A DNA stretch of 64,000 nucleotides from Glaciecola sp047250385 (lineage in GTDB: Bacteria; Pseudomonadota; Gammaproteobacteria; Enterobacterales; Alteromonadaceae), in assembly GCF_047250385.1 (NCBI RefSeq), contig NZ_JBLBVM010000044.1, positions 62,001 to 126,000 on the forward strand, written 5' to 3'. The translations under genes and the position numbers were made by a program. Positions within the stretch are counted from its first letter, which is position 1, and every line of letters begins with the position of its first letter. The notes under the pieces were generated by a model. It ran no database searches, had not been told where the DNA came from, and saw only the letters and a program-made list of their open reading frames with translations. This document shows positions 52,195 through 61,098 of this stretch, one piece after another.

Positions 52195-54261
52195 TTAATC
52201 TTCCGCTTTGTCCTCACTTTTTTCATCATCTTTCTTTAAACGCTCAGCCATGCCTAAATCAAATTCAGGCATTGCAGTGGTGCGTGTAGCATCAACACTT
52301 AAGTATGTATCCATCCAGCGCATTAAACGCAATGCATAGTCGTATTGAGCAGCTGCTTTGCGATTGCCATGACCTTCACCTGGATAGAAAACCAATCGCA
52401 CGGGGGTTTCTGTGCGAACTTTGATTGAACGATACAGCTCCATAGACTGGCTTGGGTGAACACGCGTGTCTTCTTCACCATGCAGGATCAAAATAGGTGT
52501 TTTTGCTTTACCAGCATGGAAAATTGGTGAACGTTCTATTAGGTTCATCCAGTTATCTTCCCATGGCCATTTCAGCGAGTGAACAAGGTGCATTTCATTT
52601 GGAATATCGCTGGTACCAAATTTAGATACCTGATTTGAAATACCTACAAAGGCAACAGCTGCAGCAAAGTGATCAGTTAAGGCTGTCGCTCCCCACATTG
52701 AAGCGTAACCACCGTAGGATGCGCCAGTAATACCAACACGGTCTTTGTTGATCAGGCCAGATTGCGCTAATGCTTCAACGCCATCGACTAAATCGTTAAA
52801 CTCTGCGCCTGCGTAGTCGTTCTGATGTTCTTTCGCAAAAGCAACGCCACGTCCGGTTGAACCGCGATAGTTTGGATAGAAAACAGCATAGCCATCGGCC
52901 ACCGCATGTTGACCAGCCGTCGAATAACCCGTTAACCAACCATCGCTATAGTGTGCTTCTGGGCCGCCATGTACTGCCATGATAAGTGGCCAGCCACCAG
53001 CAGGTGCATCGCCACTTGGCTGCATCAATAAACCTTCGACATTGCGACCATCACGAGCTTTGAAGCTAAACGTTGATTGCTTTGCTAAGTTGATATCTTT
53101 GAGCCAAGCATTGTGATCACTTAACTTCTTAACTTTACTGCGCGTTAGACTAAAGACTTCGCGCGGGTGCTTCGGACTATCGGCAATAAAACGGATCTCG
53201 TCATCGCCAATATCCGCTGAGCGAACGACAATATCGTCTGGCGTTTTATATGTGCGTTTTATATCACCATCAGTTTCATATAGCACAACTGCACTTTCAA
53301 CACCGCGATGCGCAACTGCCAATATGTCCTTGCCTAACCAATCAATGTCAACAATGTGCTGCTCAGCATCGGCTGTTAATTGTGTCAGTTTGCCTGATTT
53401 AGTATCCGCTACCATCAAGACACCTGTAGACGTGTCATGAATGTCTGTTCCTGCTAACAGGCCAATATATTTACCATTTTCTGAAAACTCGAAACGACCT
53501 AACTTTCCTGGAATATCGATGCTTGCTGTGACTTCACCATCACTTGTATTAATCACATGCAAATCTCGCTGCATGTAAAAATCATCAATTAGATTCGTAG
53601 GGGCTACAGCGACTACAATGTTTTTGCCATCGGCTGATAAGTTGAAGCTAGACACGTGACCTTTATCAAACAGTTTCGTTGGTTTCGCTTCTTTATCGTC
53701 AAGCGCAACCGTCCAAAGTGAGGCTAAGCGCTGGTCTTCTTCATACACATAAGCCTTGAAGCCTTTCTTTTTGAGATCATCTTTCTTTTCTTTTTCACGG
53801 GCAACAAAGTATAGAGTTTTACCGTCTTTTGAAATTGCGTAATCACCAATGGATGTTTCGAAAGCAAAGCGCTGCGTTGCTTCACCACCATTCATTGAAA
53901 TGGAATATAAGGAGGTATTCTTGTCATCTTCACGTTTGGTTTTGAAGAATAGGGTTTCGCCATCAGCACTAAACTGTAAAGACGACACACTGCCTTTTGT
54001 ACCGATGAACAAACTTGGTTTATTCTTACCCGTCATTACATAAAGGTGGCTATCGGCAGTGCCATCTTCATTCCCGGCGACCATATCTCTTGGATTTGAA
54101 AGGGTGTATGCCGTGGTTTTGCCATCGGCAGAGACGGTGATATTGCCTGCGTTTTTCACTTTAGGTAAATGTTCAATTTCAAATGACTCTGCGGCAAGTG
54201 CCAAGCCAGAAAAGGCAAGGGCGCTAGCCAACAAAGTTGCTTTAAAAGGCGCTTTCAACAT
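52195..54261 (-). CDS. S9 family prolyl oligopeptidase-type peptidase
   Basis: A 688-residue exported serine peptidase. Signal peptide (about 1-23, SGLALAAES) precedes a seven-bladed propeller-like region (about 30-390, with repeated SADGKTxxY blocks) and an alpha/beta-hydrolase domain with Ser515 in GASYGGYASMW, Asp in LHGEEDTRVHPSQS and His in GEGHGNRKAA. VHGGPEAHY is the family oxyanion motif. Likely a dipeptidyl or acylaminoacyl peptidase acting on oligopeptides in the periplasm. Charged C-terminal tail (DDEKSEDKAED). Upstream lies the region 54262-54468 with its promoter. Confidence 0.95.
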   Translation of the reverse strand: MLKAPFKATLLASALAFSGLALAAESFEIEHLPKVKNAGNITVSADGKTTAYTLSNPRDMVAGNEDGTADSHLYVMTGKNKPSLFIGTKGSVSSLQFSADGETLFFKTKREDDKNTSLYSISMNGGEATQRFAFETSIGDYAISKDGKTLYFVAREKEKKDDLKKKGFKAYVYEEDQRLASLWTVALDDKEAKPTKLFDKGHVSSFNLSADGKNIVVAVAPTNLIDDFYMQRDLHVINTSDGEVTASIDIPGKLGRFEFSENGKYIGLLAGTDIHDTSTGVLMVADTKSGKLTQLTADAEQHIVDIDWLGKDILAVAHRGVESAVVLYETDGDIKRTYKTPDDIVVRSADIGDDEIRFIADSPKHPREVFSLTRSKVKKLSDHNAWLKDINLAKQSTFSFKARDGRNVEGLLMQPSGDAPAGGWPLIMAVHGGPEAHYSDGWLTGYSTAGQHAVADGYAVFYPNYRGSTGRGVAFAKEHQNDYAGAEFNDLVDGVEALAQSGLINKDRVGITGASYGGYASMWGATALTDHFAAAVAFVGISNQVSKFGTSDIPNEMHLVHSLKWPWEDNWMNLIERSPIFHAGKAKTPILILHGEEDTRVHPSQSMELYRSIKVRTETPVRLVFYPGEGHGNRKAAAQYDYALRLMRWMDTYLSVDATRTTAMPEFDLGMAERLKKDDEKSEDKAED

Positions 54262-54468
54262 AAGCGTTCACTCCATTGTTTTATTAAAATTCTATGTACA
54301 CCTCTAAGAGAGGCTAATCAGCAAATAAATACGTACAAACAAGCTAAAGTGTTCATCCTATTTTATGCTGCTTTTCTTGGCAAATTTTGAGCTATCAAAA
54401 ATGACACTGACAACAAAGCTTAGGTTTTATGAGGCCAAGTATTAACTTGGGGAAGTTCATAAACACTT

Positions 54469-55065
54469 TTACAGACGCAAAATCATGCGTGAAAACGTTT
54501 GTTGAGTGGCTTCAAATTTTGATTGTGATGCATGGCAAAAACCCGCATTTGTATAGCATTCAATCGCTGCACTATTTGACATATCTACATCTAAAACCAA
54601 TTCGCTTAAGCCTAAGTCCTTTGCTTCGGATGCAGCGTGCTGAATTAAACCGGCCGCAATCCCTTTTCGTTGGCTTTTCTCAAACACAGACATATGACCT
54701 ATGCACATTTGATCAGCTCTTGGCGCTACAAAACATAAATCGAGAGGCTCTTTGTAAGCCAATAAATGAATTATTTGCTCTTCGGAAAGGAAGTCCCTGA
54801 ATGCGGATATAGTGCCAGCTTGAAATTCAATAGGCATGCTAGCTAGCCAAGTAGCACAGACACCTTCCACCTGATTTACTTCTTTAGAATAAACCCAATG
54901 GTAGTTTGCGCTGAATTGACCTTGAGCTTGCTGGCACGCGTTTAATAGATACGCTTTACAAAGCTCTTCGCCACCAAACAAAAAATTAAGTAAACGAGGC
55001 TCAGATGCGTAAATAAGCGCTGCAATTTGGCTTGACTGGGATAACTGACCGCGTTGAATAGTCAC
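54469..55065 (-). CDS. GNAT-family N-acetyltransferase
   Basis: A 198-residue acetyltransferase. The C-terminal half has the GNAT acetyl-CoA site: MCIGHMSVFEKSQRKGIAAGLIQHAASEAKDLGLSELVLDVDMSNSAAIECYTNAGF, with Q/R-x-x-G-x-A. The N-terminal half is divergent. Substrate unknown. It stands 13 bases after the sco1 stop in the same direction and may be the last gene of the oxidase assembly operon, with no obvious functional link. Confidence 0.9.
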   Translation of the reverse strand: MTIQRGQLSQSSQIAALIYASEPRLLNFLFGGEELCKAYLLNACQQAQGQFSANYHWVYSKEVNQVEGVCATWLASMPIEFQAGTISAFRDFLSEEQIIHLLAYKEPLDLCFVAPRADQMCIGHMSVFEKSQRKGIAAGLIQHAASEAKDLGLSELVLDVDMSNSAAIECYTNAGFCHASQSKFEATQQTFSRMILRL

Positions 55066-55078
55066 CGCTGAAACCTGA

Positions 55079-55738
55079 CTAACCTTGTTTCAATAATAAG
55101 GGCACATCGGCTTTAAGTTCATCCATGTCGCTAACAGATAACTTGCCTGGATCATGCTTCGGTTTGAAACGACCAACAACATGACCGTCGGGATTTATCA
55201 CTACAATAGATGCACTATGATCAACTAAATAGTTGGGGTTATCTGTATCATCACTCATCGCATACATCATGCCCATGCTTCGCACTAAGGGAAACAATTG
55301 ATCGTGTGAGCCAGTGCTCGCGATAAAATCCTTGTTAAAATATTGAATATATTCATTCAAACGCTCTGGCGTGTCTCTTTTCGGATCGACAGATAAGAAC
55401 CAGATTTGCAGTGGCGTTGTTGAAACATTCTTGATCAGTTCAGGATAAATTTTATTGATGTCTGCAAGGGTGACGGGACATATATCAGGACAAAATGTGT
55501 AGCCAACAAAAGCAAGTGTCCAATTACCTTTCAGGTCCGCATTGGTCATTTCTTCGTTACGGTGATTTGTAAGCGTAAAGTTGTGTAAGGCTCTCGCTTG
55601 CGGGTACCAACTCATGTGAGAAGTTTGCTCACTCAGCGGCTTTTTCATGTGATCCGGTGGCGCAATAGTGATCGCAAGGTATACCCCTAATATAAGGGAG
55701 ATAAAGGCAACGACACCCACCCATTTATTTTGATTCAT
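55079..55738 (-). CDS. SCO1/SenC copper chaperone
   Basis: A 219-residue membrane-anchored thioredoxin-fold protein that delivers copper to the CuA site of cytochrome oxidase. The membrane helix is about 6-26 (VVAFISLILGVYLAI); the metal motif CPDICP (CxxxC) is in GYTFCPDICPVTL, and the third ligand His is in VDHSASIVV. FLSVDPKRDTPERLNEYI is conserved in SCO proteins. ATG at 55738 gives the family-like start MNQNKWVGV; an earlier ATG at 55783 with AAAGG upstream is also possible. It follows ctaB in the oxidase assembly cluster. Confidence 0.93.
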   Translation of the reverse strand: MNQNKWVGVVAFISLILGVYLAITIAPPDHMKKPLSEQTSHMSWYPQARALHNFTLTNHRNEEMTNADLKGNWTLAFVGYTFCPDICPVTLADINKIYPELIKNVSTTPLQIWFLSVDPKRDTPERLNEYIQYFNKDFIASTGSHDQLFPLVRSMGMMYAMSDDTDNPNYLVDHSASIVVINPDGHVVGRFKPKHDPGKLSVSDMDELKADVPLLLKQG

Positions 55739-55806
55739 TTCAATTAGTACTCTGTCGGAATAGAAAATAAGGTCCATATTCATAGACCTTTAATTAGCTT
55801 GAAAGT

Positions 55807-56709
55807 TTACAAAGGTATGTAATGGTCAGCCAGCAATACTACAAACAATATCATTAGATGATAAATTGAAAATTTGAAGGTATCCATTGCCGTTGTCTCA
55901 GTTGCTTTGTACTTCAGCTTTATCGCATAGTACATAAAGCCAGCATTCAGAAGACTTGAGCCAATCAGGTAAATTAAACCACTCATATCTACTAGGTAAG
56001 GTAATGCACATACTAAGCATAGCAATACTGTGTAGAGCAAGACGCAGGTTTTTGTAAATTCAACACCATGTGTAACAGGTAGCATTGGAATTTCAGCTTT
56101 GGCGTAATCTTTTTCACGATGTATAGCGAGCGCCCAAAAATGTGGCGGTGTCCAAGTGAATACAATCAAGACGAGTAACAACGCGTAGGCATGAATATCA
56201 CCGGTTACAGCAGTCCAACCCAACAAAGGAGGCGCTGCACCAGCTAAACCACCAATAACAATATTTTGCGGTGTCGCGCGTTTTAAATATGAAGTGTAGA
56301 TAACTGCGTAGCCTACGAGGCTCGCTAAGGTTAACCATGCAGTAAGCATGTTAACGAACAAAGCTAAAGCAACAAAACCAATAGCGCCAATTACAAATGC
56401 GAAAACAAGCGCGCGTTTAGGAGACACCTTACCTTTCGCAACCGGGCGGTTAAACGTTCGTGCCATGAGGCTATCGATTTTATGATCAACCACATGATTG
56501 ATCACTGCAGCCGATGAAGATAATAAACCAATACCTAGCATGCCAAATACAAGGACTTGCGGATCTATCCAAGTTTCAGTTGCTAAACACATTCCTACTA
56601 AAGCGGTTAACAACAGCAACATCACCACACGAGGTTTTGTCATTTCATAGTAGTCACGCCAAGTGGCCTGTGCTCGAATAGATTTTGAAGCAATGGCTTG
56701 TTCGCTCAT
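55807..56709 (-). CDS. ctaB: Protoheme IX farnesyltransferase (heme O synthase)
   Basis: A 300-residue membrane enzyme with nine hydrophobic segments that transfers a farnesyl group to heme B to make heme O, the step before heme A. The UbiA-type site is NHVVDHKIDSLMARTFNRPVAKG; a second conserved loop is WTPPHFWALAIHREKDYAKAEIPMLPV. Length matches CyoE/CtaB (about 290-300). The next gene upstream is ctaA and the next downstream is sco1, so it serves the aa3-type oxidase. Also known as cyoE. Confidence 0.96.
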   Translation of the reverse strand: MSEQAIASKSIRAQATWRDYYEMTKPRVVMLLLLTALVGMCLATETWIDPQVLVFGMLGIGLLSSSAAVINHVVDHKIDSLMARTFNRPVAKGKVSPKRALVFAFVIGAIGFVALALFVNMLTAWLTLASLVGYAVIYTSYLKRATPQNIVIGGLAGAAPPLLGWTAVTGDIHAYALLLVLIVFTWTPPHFWALAIHREKDYAKAEIPMLPVTHGVEFTKTCVLLYTVLLCLVCALPYLVDMSGLIYLIGSSLLNAGFMYYAIKLKYKATETTAMDTFKFSIYHLMILFVVLLADHYIPL

Positions 56710-56751
56710 GCGCTTCTCCTTAAAAAATTGAATACGAAAAACTTATCCACG

Positions 56752-57735
56752 CTAGTACTTTCGGTACATGGTGTAAGTTAGAAGAACCATGATCAGCAAT
56801 AAACACGCCGCCACTGCGTTGTGCAGCACGGCTACGCTCAGGGGTAAGCTATAAACAACGTTACTTACACCAAGTAGAACCTGAACACCTAATACAAGAG
56901 TCATCACAACAGCCAAACGCTTTACTAAGCCTGACGATGAACGGGTATATAATTTTATTGCAAACCAACATAAGTAAATAAAGGTGATAATCGCACCTAT
57001 TCGATGCATCACGTGCATCGTCGCTCGTTCTTGATAGTCGTGCACACCAAATTCGTAATTATCGGCAGCCGGCACACTAAATGCGCCTGCAATATCAAGG
57101 TTACTGAACCAATCACCTTCGCAAATAGGTAACTGAGTGCATGCTAATGAAGCATAGTTGGCGCTAGTCCAGCCGCCCAAGGCAATTTGCGACACTAAGA
57201 TTGCAATACCCAGCGCACCAAATTTTGCATACCGCCTAATTTCAGAGTCACCACCAGGAATTCTGAATTTAGAAAGACGAAGGTAAAGAAGGAACAAACA
57301 AGACAAAACAGTAAAGCCGCCGAGCAAATGACCCATTACAACAACAGGTAAAAGGTTGAGTGTGACTGTCCACATGCCAAGCGCACCTTGGAAGCAAACC
57401 AATACCAGAAGTAAAAAAGGGAGTTTAATAGGAACGTCAGCGCCCTTCATTCTTTTCATTAATGAAGCAAAAAATATGACGAGGATAAAGAAACCCAAGC
57501 CTGCCGCAAAATAGCGGTGGATCATTTCGTTCCACGCTTTCTGGGCTTCTACAGGTCTTTCAGGATAAGCTTGGTTTGCTTTCTCGATTGATTCTGCAGA
57601 TTCAGGAACAAGTAAAGTCCCATAACATCCTGGCCAATCTGGACATCCAAGCCCAGCATCCGTTAAACGCGTATAAGCGCCTAGGACAATAACCAATAGT
57701 GCTAAAAAAATACTCGCAAGCACCAACTTCTTCAT
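56752..57735 (-). CDS. ctaA: Heme A synthase
   Basis: A 327-residue integral membrane protein, about eight helices, that oxidises the C8 methyl of heme O to a formyl group. Start VLASIFLALLVIVLGAYTRLTDAGLGCPDWPGCYG is the CtaA/Cox15 signature, and heme-ligand His residues lie in EMIHRYFA and HVMHRIGA. ASLACTQLPICEGDW is the second Cys-containing loop. It follows the 187-residue assembly gene by 14 bases and is 42 bases upstream of ctaB. Confidence 0.96.
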   Translation of the reverse strand: MKKLVLASIFLALLVIVLGAYTRLTDAGLGCPDWPGCYGTLLVPESAESIEKANQAYPERPVEAQKAWNEMIHRYFAAGLGFFILVIFFASLMKRMKGADVPIKLPFLLLVLVCFQGALGMWTVTLNLLPVVVMGHLLGGFTVLSCLFLLYLRLSKFRIPGGDSEIRRYAKFGALGIAILVSQIALGGWTSANYASLACTQLPICEGDWFSNLDIAGAFSVPAADNYEFGVHDYQERATMHVMHRIGAIITFIYLCWFAIKLYTRSSSGLVKRLAVVMTLVLGVQVLLGVSNVVYSLPLSVAVLHNAVAACLLLIMVLLTYTMYRKY

Positions 57736-57749
57736 TATCTTATCCTGTT

Positions 57750-58313
57750 CTAACCAATTCGAGACAATTTTAGTAATTTGCGGAGATCCGCTAATATGTC
57801 TCGACTGTCCATAATTGCTTGTTCGCGTTCAAGCGTGCTGTCAAATTTGAGTACAACATTACCCAAAGTATCTACAATAAAAATACCATTTTTGCCAACT
57901 TGATTAAACAAATTATTAACATTTTTTGTTTCCGTTTTTAACACTTTTCCAAATTTGTTCGTTTCTAAGTTTTCCACCGCCTTAATGTCGCTATTTTCAG
58001 TCACAATAAAGACAGCATCCACTCTATCCATTTCGCGTCCCACTGCTGTGCGGACCTGACTTATACTGAATATTGCGTTTTCACATGCCACGTCACAAAC
58101 TTCAGGAATGCTGTACGCTAAACGCCAGTGCGGCTCCTCACCTTCAACCACAAACAATTCACCCGCTTCGATGATAGGGTTTAATAATTGACCTCTATTT
58201 GTGGAGCCTTTGTTAAACCATTCATTGTCTAATGCCAATTTTGCTAAAATGACTGGAAGTGTGAACACGAGGATAAGCGCGATTGCGGTAAATTTCTTTG
58301 ATTTTTGTTGCAT
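57750..58313 (-). CDS. Cytochrome oxidase assembly-associated membrane protein, thioredoxin-like
   Basis: A 187-residue protein with one N-terminal helix (about 8-27) and a periplasmic domain with RLAYSIPEVCDVACENAIFSISQVR, which recalls a degenerate SCO/thioredoxin fold with two Cys (CDVAC), and GIFIVDTLGNVVLKFD, like the end of SCO domains. The family is regularly found between surf1 and ctaA in gammaproteobacteria. It may pass reducing equivalents or copper; this is inference. It starts 1 base after the surf1 stop. Confidence 0.8.
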   Translation of the reverse strand: MQQKSKKFTAIALILVFTLPVILAKLALDNEWFNKGSTNRGQLLNPIIEAGELFVVEGEEPHWRLAYSIPEVCDVACENAIFSISQVRTAVGREMDRVDAVFIVTENSDIKAVENLETNKFGKVLKTETKNVNNLFNQVGKNGIFIVDTLGNVVLKFDSTLEREQAIMDSRDILADLRKLLKLSRIG

Positions 58314-58314
58314 G

Positions 58315-59103
58315 TTATTTCTCTTTATTATTTTTAGTATGTGTTAGCTTCATTAAGCTGAGAAGGTAAATTGTTAGTGCGGCGATACCTAGACCAAACC
58401 ATTGAGCAGCATAACCTAAATGCTTCTCAGGGCTCATCACGACCGCTTGCCAGTTGCGCACGAACTCTGTGTTTGGATCTGGATTTAAGTTAACCACAAA
58501 TGGATATGTCCTACCAGAAGGATGAAACGCCAAGGCACTTAAATGTTTTTCAATTTGAGTGAGATCTATTTGTTGAAGAAGAGCTGGAAATTCGCCAAAT
58601 TTTTTGTTCGTTTCTGTCACCATCTGATTAATAGATGGCATGCTAACAACTCCACTGAATTGCATTTTTGCAACTTCGTAATCATGTAACTCTATTGGCA
58701 AATTAGGCAGTTCTCCTCGAATACCATTACCTCTAAGCCAGCCAAAGTTTGCCAGTACCGTTGTGCCTGATGAAGTCGTGATTGGAATGACGACGTGATA
58801 ACCGGTCTTGCCATTCACGATTTTATTGTCGATAAAGAAGACCTTATCCAAATCAGCTAAACCGGTGAAGCTCACGGGGAAGTCTTGAATATCAATAACA
58901 CTGCTAGCGTTACTATTTCTTGGCAAATTCGCAATGATTTCTTCCAAGCTATACGGCTGACTCAGTTGACGCTCAGCAATTTGCAAAAGGCGTTCATCCT
59001 TTTCAGCCTTGCGTTCTAATTGCCAAATACCTAAGCCAAACATAATGACAACACACAACAAAGTGATTAAGGTAGGCAGTATTGGGAGTTTACGGATCCA
59101 CAT
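58315..59103 (-). CDS. SURF1 family cytochrome oxidase assembly protein
   Basis: A 262-residue inner-membrane protein with helices at both ends (about 8-28 and 230-250) and a periplasmic loop between, the SURF1 layout. LPTLITLLCVVIMFGLGIWQLERKAEKDERL and the C-terminal HLGYAAQWFGLGIAAL are the family signatures. SURF1 proteins help insert heme A in subunit I. First gene of the assembly part of the cluster on this strand; the DUF2909 gene is divergent 72 bases upstream. Confidence 0.95.
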   Translation of the reverse strand: MWIRKLPILPTLITLLCVVIMFGLGIWQLERKAEKDERLLQIAERQLSQPYSLEEIIANLPRNSNASSVIDIQDFPVSFTGLADLDKVFFIDNKIVNGKTGYHVVIPITTSSGTTVLANFGWLRGNGIRGELPNLPIELHDYEVAKMQFSGVVSMPSINQMVTETNKKFGEFPALLQQIDLTQIEKHLSALAFHPSGRTYPFVVNLNPDPNTEFVRNWQAVVMSPEKHLGYAAQWFGLGIAALTIYLLSLMKLTHTKNNKEK

Positions 59104-59175
59104 TTTCGTTGAATGACCTTTCTCTTTCCTTAAATGCTCTGCTAAAGAGTAAATTATGATAAACGGAGCGTACTA

Positions 59176-59385
59176 GTGTTATTCGTAAAATTAGCCATTG
59201 GCGGACTACTTATTTATATGGTGTATAGTCTTTTTAAAGCGATGATGATTATGCTGAAAAATGACCAAAAGCAAAATATGAGTAAGTTTATTGGTAGGCG
59301 TGTGCTAGCTTCCGCACTGATCATTGGCCTTATCCTAATTGCTGTTGCAACAGGCGTGATTCAGCCCAATCCAAAACCCTATTAA
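59176..59385 (+). CDS. DUF2909 small membrane protein
   Basis: A 69-residue protein with two membrane helices (about 3-25 and 45-62) and the conserved basic turn FIGRRVLASALIIGL, typical of the DUF2909 twin-helix proteins usually found beside surf1 in cytochrome oxidase clusters. The start is GTG at 59176 behind GGAG. It is the only plus-strand gene in the cluster, divergent from surf1. A role in oxidase assembly or stability is inferred from this conserved location. Confidence 0.88.
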   Translation: MLFVKLAIGGLLIYMVYSLFKAMMIMLKNDQKQNMSKFIGRRVLASALIIGLILIAVATGVIQPNPKPY

Positions 59386-59483
59386 TGACAATTGTTAATT
59401 AAACTTATATTAAGTGATTGCTTAATAAAAAGCTGATACAAAAATTGATAAAATAAAACCGATAAAAACAAACTGATAAAAGC

Positions 59484-59513
59484 AAAGGCCATTTCAAGTG
59501 AAATGGCCTTTTT
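59484..59513. terminator. Bidirectional intrinsic terminator
   Basis: 12-base arms AAAGGCCATTTC and GAAATGGCCTTT around a 4-base loop, with T after it on both strands. It ends both the oxidase operon (gene stop at 59519) and the DUF2909 gene. Confidence 0.9.
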
Positions 59514-59518
59514 CGTTC

Positions 59519-60418
59519 CTACAGTATGTAGACAAAGAAGAATAGCATGACCCAAACCACGTCAACAAAGTGCCAATACCAGCTACCCGCTTGGAAGGCA
59601 AAGTGCTCCTTAGGTGTAAAGTGTCCCTTCCAGCATCGAAGGAAAAGCACAATAAGGATAATTGTTCCTAGCGTAACGTGCATTCCGTGGAAGCCAGTTA
59701 ACAAGAAGAAAGTATTACCATAAACACCAGAATCTAATTTCAAGCCTAAATCAACATAAGCGTGAACGTATTCTTGAACTTGTAGTACCAAAAAGATTGA
59801 ACCTAGTACAATAGTAAGACCTAGCAACACCATTAATTGAGTGCGCTTAGCTTTTTCTAAACCAACGTGAGCATAGTGTAATGTAACTGATGACGCTAAA
59901 AGTAAAGCGGTATTGATAAGAGGTAAGCCTGTCCAAGGCATTGCTTGAGTCGATGGCTCACCTGTTGAAATGGCATCAGCTGGAGTGGTCAATAATGGCC
60001 ACGTTGCCTGAAATCCATTCCACAGCACTTCGTTAGTACTCGCATTGTTAGACGCACCGCCTAACCATGGAATACTGATAGTACGAGCGTAGAATAAAGC
60101 ACCAAAAAAGGCAGCAAAAAACATAACTTCAGAGAAGATGAACCATGCCATGCCTTGACGATATGAACGCCCTAGCTGAGCACTGTAAAGGCCACTCATT
60201 GATTCATCGATCTGATTTTTAAACCAGCCAGTAATCATAATAAGCAGTAATGCTAAGCCCGCAATAAGAATATAGAAGCCGTAGCCACTCTTATCTCGTG
60301 TGGTTTCAATAACATAATTGCCAGCACCTACTGCAATGAGAAACAACGCGACTGCACCAACGATGGGCCAGATACTTTGTTCCGGTACATAATACTTCTC
60401 ATATTGTTCTTGAGCCAT
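59519..60418 (-). CDS. ctaE: Cytochrome c oxidase subunit III
   Basis: A 299-residue subunit with seven helices. Conserved parts include RQGMAWFIFSEVMFFAAFFGALFYAR, TLHYAHVGLEKAKR, FLLTGFHGMHVTLG and FAFQAGSWYWHFVDVVWVMLFFFVYIL. The ATG at 60418 with GGAGAAG directly upstream is preferred over the upstream start at 60430. It follows ctaG with stop/start overlap close by. Part of the proton-pumping aa3-type oxidase at the inner membrane. Confidence 0.97.
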   Translation of the reverse strand: MAQEQYEKYYVPEQSIWPIVGAVALFLIAVGAGNYVIETTRDKSGYGFYILIAGLALLLIMITGWFKNQIDESMSGLYSAQLGRSYRQGMAWFIFSEVMFFAAFFGALFYARTISIPWLGGASNNASTNEVLWNGFQATWPLLTTPADAISTGEPSTQAMPWTGLPLINTALLLASSVTLHYAHVGLEKAKRTQLMVLLGLTIVLGSIFLVLQVQEYVHAYVDLGLKLDSGVYGNTFFLLTGFHGMHVTLGTIILIVLFLRCWKGHFTPKEHFAFQAGSWYWHFVDVVWVMLFFFVYIL

Positions 60419-60429
60419 TTTCTTCTCCA

Positions 60430-61080
60430 TTAGCTATTGTTCATGGCAACGACAACAGCGGGTTGTACGTTTGCAGTAATATCGTAAAGAGTATACTGCA
60501 ATGTAAAAACGCTAATATCTTTCGGCAGTTGCGGGTCGACATAAAACTTCATTGGCATTATTGCTTCTTCACCTGCTTTTAAGGGCTGGTGTTTAAAGCA
60601 AAAACACTCTGTTTTGTTTACATACAAAGCCGCTGTTCCAGGTGATATAGACGGAATTGCCTGAGCAATAATGTCTCTTTCAGTTGGGTTACGAACATAA
60701 AACTCAACTTCACCCATTTCGCCTGGATGTAACCTTACTTCCGCAGTCTGAGCCTTGAATTCCCAAGGCATTCCAGAATGTGTCCGTGTTATAAATTCAA
60801 TTTTTATCGTTCTAGATTCGTCAATAACAACCGATTCGTACACAGCAGCTTGATTTGATGGTTTGCCATTTATGCCGGTTAGGTCACAAAACACATCATA
60901 CAAAGGCACTAATGCAAAACTAAAACCCAACATAGCGACAACAACAAACACAAGCTTCTTCACTGTTTTGGCATTCTCAGCCGCTATTTCAGCTCGCGTC
61001 TTTGCAGCAGGTACTGGTGATGCTTGCTCGCCTTCGCTTGCAGCATCACTAGTGTTAGTTGAGTTAGATTGCTCTGACAT
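60430..61080 (-). CDS. ctaG: Cytochrome c oxidase assembly protein CtaG/Cox11
   Basis: A 216-residue copper chaperone for the CuB site in subunit I. A Ser/Ala-rich N-terminus (about 1-38) precedes one membrane helix (about 42-64), then a periplasmic domain with FYVRNPTERDIIAQAIPSISPG and the copper motif ECFCFKHQ (CFCF). LYDVFCDLTGINGK is the post-helix signature. It sits between ctaD and ctaE, the standard order. Confidence 0.97.
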   Translation of the reverse strand: MSEQSNSTNTSDAASEGEQASPVPAAKTRAEIAAENAKTVKKLVFVVVAMLGFSFALVPLYDVFCDLTGINGKPSNQAAVYESVVIDESRTIKIEFITRTHSGMPWEFKAQTAEVRLHPGEMGEVEFYVRNPTERDIIAQAIPSISPGTAALYVNKTECFCFKHQPLKAGEEAIMPMKFYVDPQLPKDISVFTLQYTLYDITANVQPAVVVAMNNS

Positions 61081-61098
61081 ATCTACAATATCTCCGGT

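Noticed and set aside
59430..59482. Repeated TGATAAAA words after the DUF2909 gene
   Set aside because: Short AT-rich words with irregular spacing, likely chance or slippage.
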